Of a DNA stretch of 36,891 nucleotides, positions 7,207-16,600 are shown piece by piece. The translations under genes were made by a program, and so were the position numbers. The notes under the pieces are model-generated. The model ran no database searches. It was not told the DNA's origin and saw only the letters and a list, made by a program, of their open reading frames with translations. The DNA lies in the NCBI GenBank assembly GCA_019637105.1, contig JAHBWF010000073.1, positions 1 through 36,891 on the forward strand, given 5' to 3'. The stretch's first letter is position 1; each line of letters opens with the position of its first letter. This DNA is from Labilithrix sp. (GTDB taxonomy: Bacteria; Myxococcota_A; Polyangia; Polyangiales; Polyangiaceae).

Positions 7207-7623
7207 CGCGTCCTCGCGAGCGCGCTCGTACGCCGTGCTCGCCGGGCCGCGATGGACCGGGGCCCCCGCGCCGTCGAGCCGGCGCCGTCCGCGTCCGAGC
7301 GCGACGTAGCCGGTGCTCGCTCAGCTGCACCCCGATCCGCTGCACCCGACGATGGTCGTCCACGCTCGACGACGGTGTATGGTGGAGGGACACGGATGAC
7401 GTCGTCGGTCGCGCCTCGAGCAGATCGGAGCGGAGCGGGTTGCCCCAGTCGGGACGATCCGTGGCGCCGTGGCTCGTCCCGCGCTTCGTCCTCGGCGCGG
7501 TCATGGTGCTCGTCCATCGCGGACATCGCGGATCCGGCCGAGACGCAGGGCAGGCGTGTCGATTGCATCCGGCTCGGACCATTCCTGCACACGCCGTCAC
7601 TCGGCGGGAGCACGGATGAAGGA
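7207..7623. other. Intergenic region with a decayed gene fragment
   Basis: The 417 bases between the KTSC stop and the IF2N-protein start hold no intact gene that I can support. An open frame on the forward strand continues into the downstream protein, but its codons before 7624 lack the strong G/C third-position bias of real genes here. The middle (7287-7432) is a degraded copy of the VanW gene end. The stretch 7440-7610 contains nothing recognisable. Confidence 0.5.
7287..7432 (+). pseudogene. Decayed copy of the vanW-like gene 3' end and flank
   Basis: This stretch aligns by eye with 1295-1412, the last ~25 codons of the VanW-family gene plus about 45 bases beyond its stop. Shared blocks include GAGCGCGACG, GCCGGTGCTCG, TCAGCTGC, ACGCTCGAC and GCGCCTCGAGC-GATCGGAGCG. 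In the corresponding frame the intact gene's PSATRPVLVQL becomes PSAT, a TAG stop, then PVLAQL. The copy also has a short internal duplication of GCTGCACCCGA. No upstream vanW domain remains. It may be the stump of a second vanW-like gene, or the shared segment may itself be a dispersed repeat. Confidence 0.6.
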
Positions 7624-8340
7624 ATGGATCACCCGATGCGCGATCGCGAATCCCGGGAGGTTGCTCATCTGCGGCCGACGGTCGTCGTCCGGAGGCGCTT
7701 GGTCATCGACGCCGCCGCCCTGAACGCGAGCAAGCGCGGAGCGGCGGCGGCAGAGGCCGCAGCGTCGGACGACGTCGAGGAGGCTCCGCGCGAGCGCGCG
7801 TCCGGCTTCTTCGCCCGCGGGAGCGTCGCGAGGGAAGCTCCGCCGGAGGACGAGGCGTCGCTTCGTCCGGACGCGGCGTCTCCGTCCGGTGACGAGCCCG
7901 CCTACCTCGACGAGCCCGCCGGTGACGACGTCGGCGAGAGCTCCCCGGCGTCGTCGCCCGTCGCGGCTCGTCCGCCGATCCGCCTGGAGCCGACCGTCGG
8001 CGTCCGCGCCGTCGCGGAGCAGCTCGGGGTCTCCGCGGCGCAGGTCGCGGCCGAGCTCGTGACCCGCGGCTTCTTCGAGGTCACGCCGGCGGCGACGCTC
8101 TCGTTCGAGGTCGCGCGGATCGTCGCGGAGGCGTTCGGCCGCTCGGTGGTCGAGGCGCCGGCCTCGAGGAAGCGGAAGGCGCCTCGGACGCCGGCCCGGC
8201 GCCCCGCCGTCCGGCGGTCGGCGCCCACGAAGCGCGTCGCGAAATCCGCGGCGGCTTCCTCGACGAAGCGCGGCGCCAAGGTGGCGAAGACGAAGAAGAA
8301 GCGGAGCAGCCGAGCACGCTCGGGGTGGCGCGCCGCATGA
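7624..8340 (+). CDS. IF2N-domain protein with histone H1-like basic tail
   Basis: 238 residues from ATG 7624; an ATG at 7636 is an alternative and may fit better with the GAAGGA at 7618-7623. Three parts are visible. Residues 5-50 contain HLRPTVVVRRR and an Ala-rich segment. Residues 50-118 are acidic and low-complexity. Residues ~124-172 (VGVRAVAEQLGVSAAQVAAE, then FFEVTPAATLSFEVARIVAE) match the N-terminal domain of translation factor IF-2. Residues 182-238 are a Lys/Arg/Ala/Pro tail (TKRVAKSAAASSTKRGAK, KTKKKR) like histone H1. The GTPase part of IF-2 is absent. A role in binding RNA, ribosomes or the nucleoid is inferred, not shown. The next gene begins 37 bp downstream. Confidence 0.8.
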   Translation: MDHPMRDRESREVAHLRPTVVVRRRLVIDAAALNASKRGAAAAEAAASDDVEEAPRERASGFFARGSVAREAPPEDEASLRPDAASPSGDEPAYLDEPAGDDVGESSPASSPVAARPPIRLEPTVGVRAVAEQLGVSAAQVAAELVTRGFFEVTPAATLSFEVARIVAEAFGRSVVEAPASRKRKAPRTPARRPAVRRSAPTKRVAKSAAASSTKRGAKVAKTKKKRSSRARSGWRAA

Positions 8341-8377
8341 GCCAGCCCGCCCGCGAGAAGGGAATTCTTCGGAGACG

Positions 8378-9865
8378 ATGAGGATATCGCTCGAGCGCAT
8401 CGACACGCGAGGCCTTCGCATAGAGCTTCCTTCCCCCGCGCGCGACCAGTCCGTCGTGATCGCGTCGACCTCGAACCTGCGCGGCGAAGTCGCGCTCGGG
8501 GGAGGAAAGACCTCGCTCTCGGGCGTTCTGGCGGACGACGTCGTCCTCGCCTCGCTCCGCGTCCTCCTCGGCAAGCTGATCCTCTCGAGCGCCGCCGGCG
8601 CTCGCCTGACGGGGCTCGGCGTCGGCCTCGAGGAGAGCGCGGGAGGCCTCGCGCTCGACGTCACGGCGACGTCGCTCGTCGCGGAGGACCTGAGCGTCGA
8701 GATCGGCGACGTCGCCGTGCGCGGCCGCGCGAGCCTCGGCGGCGTCGAGCTCGTCGTGCGCGGGGGGGAGGGGAGCCTCGCCGCCGAGAGCGTCGAGCTC
8801 GGCGCGTTCTCGCTCCGGATCGGAGCCCTCGAGCTCGCGTCGGACGTCGTGCGCGGCGAGCGCGTGAGGATCGCGTGGGGTCCGGACCCGTTCCGCCTCA
8901 CGGCCGCCGGCCTCCACGCGCCGGGGCTTCGCGTCTCCGTCCCCGGCGCGCGGATCGCCGCGGGCGGCGTCGCGCTCGCGGCGTTCGACGTCGACGGAGG
9001 CAGCGTCGCCGTCGGGCGCGCCGCGGTCGAGGGCGCGCGCGTCGAGGTGAAGATGGGCGGCGGCGCCGCGTCCGAGGCCGCCCCGGCGCCGCCGCGCGCG
9101 CGCGAGCCGCTCCTCGACCTCCGCCTGCTCGACGCCCTCGAAGGCCGGCTCGACGTCGACGTCGAGGTCGACCTCACCGTGCCCATCATCGGGCGCCGGC
9201 AGGCGACCCACCGCCTTCGCGTCGGGATCGATCAGGGCACCATCGACTTCCTCGCGCTCGAGAGGAACCTCTCGCGCCTCGAGGACGCGATCCTCGATTT
9301 CGCCGTGCGCGACGGCGGGCTCGCCCTCGAGCGCGTGAACCCGCTCTTGCCCGCGCGCGGGCACGGGAAGCCGATCGTCGTCTGGGACCTCGACGCCGCC
9401 GACCTCGAGCTGGCGAAGAACGATCGCGTCCGCCTCTCGGTGCTGCCGAACGCGCGGGTCGTCGGCGCCGACGACCCGAAGCCGGAGGCGCCGCAGGCGA
9501 AGAGCCCGATCTCCCTCCGCCACCTCGCGTTCCTGGGGCTCGACGCGCGCCTCAGGCTCGCGCCGATCGAGCTCGCCAGCGGGCAGCTCCGTCTGAAGCA
9601 CGTCGGCGGGCTCACCCTCGGCGGCGAGGTCCGCTACGACCCGGGCGAGCCGGCCCCGCCGGGGCTGGTGCGCGGCGACCTCTCCGAGCTCGCCGCGAGC
9701 GTCCACCGCCTCGCGCTCGGCGCCAGCACGCTCGACGTCGAAGCCGTGCAGGTCGACCGCGTCGCCCCCGTCGAGGTCGCGTTCGCCGACGTCACGCCGA
9801 CGTCGCTGGCGCTCGATCTGAAGGGGCTCGTCCTCCAGGACGCGGCCTTTCGACCCTCGACCTGA
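8378..9865 (+). CDS. Beta-rich protein of unknown function
   Basis: 495 residues from ATG 8378, preceded by GGAG at short distance. I do not recognise a named family. There is no signal peptide or membrane segment. The sequence is a long series of short alternating hydrophobic strands with Gly/Asp turns (for example SVEIGDVAVRGRASLGGVEL, LSRLEDAILDFAVRDGGL), suggesting an extended beta solenoid. In pattern it resembles AsmA/DUF748-type lipid-transfer proteins, although without their membrane anchor. The segment VPIIGRRQATHRLRVGIDQG, then NPLLPARGHGKPIVVWDLD, is the least repetitive and might identify homologues. A linker at ~230-245 is Pro/Ala-rich. It could be co-transcribed with the IF2N gene, 37 bp upstream. 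It converges with the DUF2383 gene. Confidence 0.7.
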   Translation: MRISLERIDTRGLRIELPSPARDQSVVIASTSNLRGEVALGGGKTSLSGVLADDVVLASLRVLLGKLILSSAAGARLTGLGVGLEESAGGLALDVTATSLVAEDLSVEIGDVAVRGRASLGGVELVVRGGEGSLAAESVELGAFSLRIGALELASDVVRGERVRIAWGPDPFRLTAAGLHAPGLRVSVPGARIAAGGVALAAFDVDGGSVAVGRAAVEGARVEVKMGGGAASEAAPAPPRAREPLLDLRLLDALEGRLDVDVEVDLTVPIIGRRQATHRLRVGIDQGTIDFLALERNLSRLEDAILDFAVRDGGLALERVNPLLPARGHGKPIVVWDLDAADLELAKNDRVRLSVLPNARVVGADDPKPEAPQAKSPISLRHLAFLGLDARLRLAPIELASGQLRLKHVGGLTLGGEVRYDPGEPAPPGLVRGDLSELAASVHRLALGASTLDVEAVQVDRVAPVEVAFADVTPTSLALDLKGLVLQDAAFRPST

Positions 9866-9888
9866 AGGACCCTCGGCGTGGCGGAGGC

Positions 9889-9937
9889 CGGCACCCGGGA
9901 GAGGTGCCGACCCGTCGCGCCGAGTCGACGCGACTCG
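9889..9937. terminator. Two hairpins between convergent genes
   Basis: CGGCACC (9889-9895) pairs with GGTGCCG (9903-9909) around a 7-nt loop, and CGAGTCG (9921-9927) pairs with CGACTCG (9931-9937) around ACG. Both are perfect 7-bp stems in the 82-bp gap between the converging 8378-9865 and 9948-10385 genes. A bidirectional terminator is the obvious role, although neither has a T-tract. Confidence 0.5.
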
Positions 9938-9947
9938 AAGAAGAGAC

Positions 9948-10385
9948 TCAAGAGAGCTGCTTCTTCAGCGCGCTCATCTGGGCGTGGCTGCGCACCTGCA
10001 GCGGCACCACGCGCTGCTCGATGACCGCGCGCACGTCGCCGTCGAGCTTCGGGACGTCGCGCTTGTAGTCGGCGTTCCCGTGGTCCTCGCCCTCCTCGAG
10101 CGCGGCGATGGCCGACTTCTCGCCGAGCACGTCGGCGCCGCCCTGGACGAGCTTCGCGAACGAGCCCCACGCGCCGGACGACTCGGCGGGCGTCCCTCCG
10201 AGCTTGCGGATCTCCTCGGTCAGGATCGCGACGCGCTGCTCGTGCGATAGCTTGCACTCCGCGAGCGGCGCCCCCAAGCTCGAGGTCTTCAGCGACTCGA
10301 TCGCCTGACGGTAGGTCTCGACCGCCGAGATCTCACCGCGAAGGAAAGAGTTGAGCTGTTCGACGTTCTTCTGCATGTCAGCCAT
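9948..10385 (-). CDS. DUF2383/PA2169 ferritin-like four-helix protein
   Basis: 145 residues. The ATG at 10385 (MADMQKN) is chosen because GGAG stands about 9 nt upstream and the family's first helix begins here (VEQLNSFLRGEISAVETYRQ). The E-x6-Y/E pattern (EISAVETYRQA), then LSHEQRVAILTEEIRKLGG, matches the DUF2383/PA2169 family, whose members form antiparallel four-helix bundles related to ferritin. The end, RDVPKLDGDVRAVIEQ followed by HAQMSALKKQ, gives the last helix, with EHGN-like EDHGNADYK in between. Such proteins are linked with stress but have no established reaction. The protein is cytoplasmic. It is separated by 267 bp from the alpha-2-macroglobulin gene downstream of it in genome order. 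Confidence 0.85.
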   Translation of the reverse strand: MADMQKNVEQLNSFLRGEISAVETYRQAIESLKTSSLGAPLAECKLSHEQRVAILTEEIRKLGGTPAESSGAWGSFAKLVQGGADVLGEKSAIAALEEGEDHGNADYKRDVPKLDGDVRAVIEQRVVPLQVRSHAQMSALKKQLS

Positions 10386-10652
10386 GTCATCGTCTCCGGT
10401 ACGGGTTCGAAGTTGCTGCCGCGATCGCCGCGGCGCCCCATCACCATGCGGGACGCGTGCCGCGCGGCCGGCTCGCCGGTGCGGGCGGATTGCCGTGAGA
10501 TCCCAGGCCGTCACGCCGGCGCGATCGACGGCCCGGGCGCGGCGGCGGGCAGCTTCGCGACACCGCGCGCGTTTCTGCCCACGCGCCCCGCTCGCGCTCG
10601 CGGACGACCTCGTGCGGCGAGGGGCGGCGGCGCTCGACGGCGAGCGCGTCGC
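10386..10652. other. Intergenic region, no gene seen
   Basis: These 267 bases lie between the alpha-2-macroglobulin stop and the start of the DUF2383 gene. Frames on both strands are Arg-rich and unbiased. GGAG near 10392-10396 on the reverse strand is the likely ribosome binding site for the DUF2383 gene. I see no clear terminator hairpin for the alpha-2-macroglobulin gene. Confidence 0.4.
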
Positions 10653-13600
10653 TCAAGGCTTGGCGCGGACGGCGAGCGTGCCGGCGGCGGTGCGGCCGAA
10701 GACCTCGGGCGCGTACATCGCCTCGATGCGCGTCGGCGGGACCACGAACGAGCCCACCGACGTCGCCCGCGCGAGGTAGCGGACGCGGTACATCCCGGGC
10801 TCGATCCGGTCGAAGAACGTGACGACGCGATCGTCGCGGACCTCGCGGCGGGACTTGGCGGAGCGGAACGTGGTCCCGAGGAACGTCTCCTTGCGGGAGA
10901 GCGCCCGCTCCTCGGCGTCGCGGCTCGCCTGCGACGTGGTGTCGAGATCGTAGTCGAGCGCCTCGAGGCCGGCCGGGAGCGGATCGTCGAGGACGACGTG
11001 GTCGCGCGGCTCGGCCGACTCGAAGAGCAGATCGACGACCACGAGCTCGCCGGCGTTCACGGCCTCGGCGCTCCGCTTGGGGACGCTCGCGAGCGCCTCT
11101 TCGACCGCCGCCGGCGCGACGCCGCGGACGAGCTTCGTCACGAAGAGGCCCTCGTCGCGCGCCTTCGTCGGGAGCGCGCTCGTCGCGTAGTCGAGCTTCG
11201 CCGAGTAGAAGAGGTTGCCCCCGCGCGCCTCGAAGGCGAGCGTCGGCCCGCGCGTCGTCAGGGCGTCGGCCGAGACGAACACCGTGTCCTCGCGCAGGCT
11301 GCCGCGCGGGAACTTGCTCTCGAGCAGCGCGCTCCCGCCGAGCAGGGTCCGCGCCTCCAGCGCGCCTTGGCCGGACTCCTGGAGGCGACGGTAGTCGGCG
11401 AGGGCGAGCAGCGCCCAGGCGTCCTCTTGCGTCGTGCGCCACGCGTCGTTCGTCCCGCGAAGCGCGAGGAGCCGGCGCGTGATGCGGGGCGCGAGCGCGT
11501 GCTTCGGATCCGCGGCGAGCAGCGCCCTGAGGACCACGGCGAGCGTGCGCGCGTGGGACTCGAGGACGGGGCTCATCTCGTAGCTCTCGTCCTCGTCGAC
11601 GTCGACGGTGTTCGGGCCGACCCGCAGCCGCGCCTCGATCTCCTTCGCGAGCGTCTTCACCTGCGCGGGGTTCATGTCGCTCCGCGCCATCGCGTGGAGG
11701 AGCGCCGCCTGGGCGAAGAGCCGCTGGCCCGCCCGCGCGTCGTAGAGGACGTTGAGCGCGCCCGGGTTGGGCCAGCCGAGCGACGAGAGCGTGTCGCCGA
11801 CGAAGGCCGCGCCGACGAAGTCGAGCCGGCGGGCGATCGCGTCGCGCCGCCGCCGCTCCTCCTCGGTCAGCGCCGCGTCTCGCTCGCCCGGCTCGCCGTC
11901 GCCCTGCTCGGCGTCTCGCTCGCCCCTCGCGAGCCGGCGCGTCACCGCGGCGAGGCTCATCGAGAGGTAGTCGCGCCCGCGCTCGATCGCGTCGCGCGGG
12001 ACGAAGCGCTTCTTCTCCGCGGCCCCGGCGATCGCGGAGAGCGCGTAGGCGCTGAGCCACGGCTCCGACGACGCCTTGTCCCAGAAGCCGAAGCCGCCGT
12101 CGTGGTTCTGCCGCTTCAGGAGGGTCTCGACGCCGGCGTCGATGACGGCGTTCGCCTTGGCCGGAGGGTAGGCGTCCTTCGCGAGGTCCATCAGCGCGAT
12201 CAGCGGGAGGATCTTGCTCGTGATCTGCTCGGTGCAGCCGTACGGATACTCCTCCAGGCGGTCCATCGTCATGCCGAGGCCGACGAGCGCGCTCGACGAG
12301 ACCCGCACCTCGAGGCCGCCGCGGTCGCGGCGCATCGCCGTCAGGTCGCCGAGGCCGATCGCGGCGTCGCCGGAGGTCTCGCCGTAGACGGCGACCTTCT
12401 CGATCGAGACGGGGAGCTCGACCTTACGCTTCATCTCGACGCGATCGACGTCGGCGCCGGACCTGACCTCGAACGCGATCAGCGCCTCGCCCGGGGCCGC
12501 GGCCTTGACCGGGAACCGGACCTCCATCTGCCCGCCGCGAGGCATCGTGACGGTGCGCGCGCTCGGGCCGGTCAGCGCGAGGCCGGCGGCGCTCATCTTG
12601 ACGTCGACCTTCATCGGGGACGTGTCGCGGGTCTTCTCGTCGAGCTTCGACGACACGATGACGCTCGCCTCGAGCGCGTCGCCGACGCGGAGGAGGCGCG
12701 GGAGCGCCGGGCGCGCCATCAGCCGCCGGTAGGTGGTGACGCGCGACTCGCCCGAGCCGAAGCGATCGTCCGCGGCCGCGGCGACGGCCATCAGCCGGAA
12801 GGTCGTGAGGTTGTCGGGGAGCTTGAACGAGAAGCGGGCCCTGCCCGTCTTGTCGGTCTTCCGCCCCGCCTCGAAGAACGCGGTGGTCCGGAAGTCGGCG
12901 CGCTTCTGTCCGTCGCCGCCGTCGCCGCCGTCGTCACCCTTGTCGTAGCCGTCGCCGGGGTTGCGCGCGAGGGCGTACTCGTAGCCGAGGGGCGAGACCC
13001 TCTCGCCGGCCTTCATCGGGAGGACGCGCCCGAGCGCTTCGCGGTTGTCGAACGTGAAGACGGACGTCTTGCGCCGCCGGACGAAGGCGGGGAGCGGATC
13101 GGGCGTGACGTAGCTCGTGAGCGCGAGGACGCCCTCGTCGACGACGTAGAAGGTGATCGCGCTCTCGACGGGCTTGCCGTCTCCGTCCTTCACCACGACG
13201 TCGGCCTCGACGGTCGCGCCCGGCGGATACTCGCGCTTCGGATCGGTGACGCTCACGCTCAGGCGGTGCGCCTCTTCGTTGACCCGGAGCTCCGCCCAGC
13301 CGAAGCGGAACTCGGGCCCGCCGAGGTCCGCGCCCGCCGCCGGCGGGGCCTGGATCCGACCGCGCACGGCGACGACGCTGACGAACGCGTTCGGGTAGAA
13401 CTCCGGCCGGATCGGCACGTCGACGACCGGGACCGCGCCGCGGATCGGCACGACCCTCCGCCAGAGGACGCCGTTCCGCTCGACGGTGACGAGCGCCTGG
13501 CCCTCCTTGAAGGGGCTCCGGAGGAGCACCTTCGCCGTGTCGCCGACGTCGTACGTCTTCTTGTTCACCTCGAGCGTGACGCCGCGCCGGTCGTCGGCCG

Positions 13601-16600
13601 CCCACGCGCCCGCCGCGGTGGGCGCGTCCTCGGTGCCGTAGACGGCCATGCTGGCGCGCACGGTGTTGCTCGCGGCGTCGCTCGCCGTGGCGCGGACGAC
13701 GAAGTAGCCGGCGCGGGGAACGTGCAGAGTGCATGCGCCGGTGGTCGCCGTGGTGACGGCGTCGCACGTCGAGACGATCGCGTCCTCGGCGCGGGTCTGA
13801 CGGAGCGGACGTCCGTCGGGCTGCTCGCCGGTGACGCCGCTCCAGCGCCGCTCGACGAGCTCGACCTTCACCTTCACGCCTGCGCGCGGCGCGCCCGCGG
13901 GATCGAACGCCGCGACCTCGGTCTTCATCGCGGTCCCCGCCGCGACGAAGCGCTCCTTCGGCGTGCGGAGCCCGACGTAGAACGCCGCCGGGTGCACGAC
14001 GGCGCTCGCGCGCGCCGAGACGTCGTTGCGCGACATGTCCTGGACGTCGGCGTCGAAGACCACGCGCTCGGGGCGGCGCTGATCGTCGAAGGCGAGATCG
14101 ACCTTCCGCACGAACGAGCCCTTCGCGTCGAGCGTGCCGTCCTGGCTGTCGACCTCCTCGGCGCCCTTCGTCTCGTCCGGGTAGTCGCCGGTGAAGACGT
14201 CGTCGGTGAGGGTGAACCCGTCGGTGCCGGGCGGGGCGAACGGCACCTCCTGGCGCGAGACCGTCGTGGTGACGGCCGCGCCCTGCATCGGCGCGCCGTA
14301 GAGGTAGTCGCCCTGGACCGAGAAGGTCGCGGTGTCGCCGCGCACGTACCAGGGCTTGTCGGCCTCGGCGGAGACCTTGAACTGGTTCGCCTTGAACTCG
14401 AGGATGCGGATGTCGTGCTTGAAGACGCCGGCGGCTCCGGCGTTCGACGCCCCGCCGGGGAGGGCGGTCGCCGTGATGGTCGCCGCGCCGACGTCGGCGG
14501 TCTTCGGGATCGGCAGGTCGGTCGCGAACGTGCCGAAGTCGTCGCACCGCGCGCGGCCGTCGTAGATCTGCTCGCCGTTCCGGTCCTCGAGCTGGATCCG
14601 GAGCTCGCGCTGCGGGATCGAGCGGAGGCCGCCGCCCTCGGCGACGCGCACGATGCCGGCGATCTTCGCGGTCTCGCCCGGGCGGAAGACGCCGCGCTCG
14701 GCGTAGACGAGCCCGATCCAGCTGCCTTCCTTGGAGAGGCGCTGGAAGCCCGAGGTGAGCCTGGCCTCCGCCGACGAAGGCGCCACCTTGGTCACCGTCC
14801 AGTCGTCGCCCGCGCGGACGATGACGACGGCGTCGTCGCGCACGCGCGCGTCGTCGTACGGGTCGTCGCCGCGCGCCTCCTTCGCGAGCGGGTCGAACCG
14901 CTCGACCGGCACGAGCACGAGGCCGTCGGCGTCGGTCGTGCCGTGGAAGACCTCGCCGCCCTTCGCGGTGCGGACGGAGACGCTGGCGCCCGCCGCGGGC
15001 CTGCCGCTCGAGAGCTGGGTCACCCAGACGAGGCTCCCGAACGGGCTCATCTTCGCCGTCACGCCGAGGTCGGTGACGTTGACGAGCGACTCGACGCGGC
15101 CGCCGTGGTCGTCCTTGAGCGCGCCGGGCGGCGAGACGACGAGGAGCGCCGGTCCGCGGCCCTTCCTCGGCGCGAGCGCCGCGTCGAGATCGATGAAGTC
15201 GACGGCGCGCTGGTTCGTCTCGGCGCGCGTCGTCACCCAGGTCGACGCGAGCCCGTTGCGCGAGACGAAGTCGGCGGTGCTGCCGCGCGCGACGGTCCAG
15301 GCGGTGGCCTGCGCGTCGGTGAGCGGCGCCGCGATGCGGCTGTAGCTCGGGATGTTGATCGCGCCGACGGGGATCTTGTGGCTGCTCGTCGCCTCGAGCA
15401 CCTGGCCGACGAGGCCGAGATCGAGCTGGTACGGGAGCCGCTCGCGCCGCGGGCGATCGGCCGGCGCGGGCGCGGGCGCGGGACGCGCGGGCGGCGCGGC
15501 GTCGGCCCGGGGCGCGGGCGCGGCGCCCGCCGGCGGCCTGGTCAGCGGAGCTTCGACGACGAGGTCGAAGCTCGCGTCCTTCTCGAGGCGCTGGCCGTAG
15601 ACGTCCTTCATCCCGGCGGTGAGCGTGACGCGGTACGACTCCCCGAGCTTGGGCGCGACGCCGAGCCAGTGCTCGGTCGACGGATCGAGGCTGCGCTTCT
15701 CCGTCTTCGCGCCCGGCTTGGCCGGCGGGCGCGGCGGGAGCTTCGCCGCGCGCACGTGGCTCCTCAGCTCGTCGGGCGCGACCGGGGTCGAGAGGACGAC
15801 CTTCACGTCGCCGTTCGCGCGGCAGCGGCCCTTGGTCTCGATGCGCGGGCAGTAGAAGTCCACGAAGCGAAGCGGCCCGTGCGTGCGCATCACGCGCGTG
15901 ATCGGCGCGCCCATCGGGCGCGGGCCGCCCGCGCCGCGGAGGGAAGCGGCGAGCGTCAGCTCGACCTGATGATCGAGCGGGAGCGGCTTGGCCGGCGTGA
16001 GGACGACGACGTGCGACTCCGGCACCCCCGGCTTCGCGTCCGCGGGCGGCGTCTTCTCGCGCGCCGCGGAGAGGCCGATCGTCTCGCCCGCGTCGCCGTC
16101 GGCCTCGAAGACCCGCAGCCTGGCGGCCTCGCGGACGGCGTTCACGTCGACGCTCTGATCGAGCTCGAGGCGGAACGACGCGCCGCTCGGCAGCGCCTGC
16201 TCGGTCACGCCCGCCGGCCCGAGCGCCCGGAAGCTGGAGAGCTGCGGCCCGCCCGTGTCGAGCTCCAGGGTGTAAGCCTTGCCGAGCACCGAGCCGTCGA
16301 GCGCGGTGACGTCCGGCGGGACGGTGACGACGAAGTCGCTCCCGCCGGGGAGCTCTCCGGCCGGCGTGAAGAGGAGGCCGCGCGTGCCCGTCCACCGCCA
16401 GTCGCCCTTCACCGCCTCGCCGGCCTTCGTCTTCATCGTGATGGCGGGGACGCGCTCGTCGTCGGCCATGTCGACCGAGCGGACGCCGCGCGAGAAGAGG
16501 ACGGTGACCCCGGGCTGCTTCCGGTCGACGACGCGCCCCTTCGGCGCGGCGTAGACGACGGCGAACGGACCCTGCGCGCGCGTCGCCGGCGCGTCCGGCC

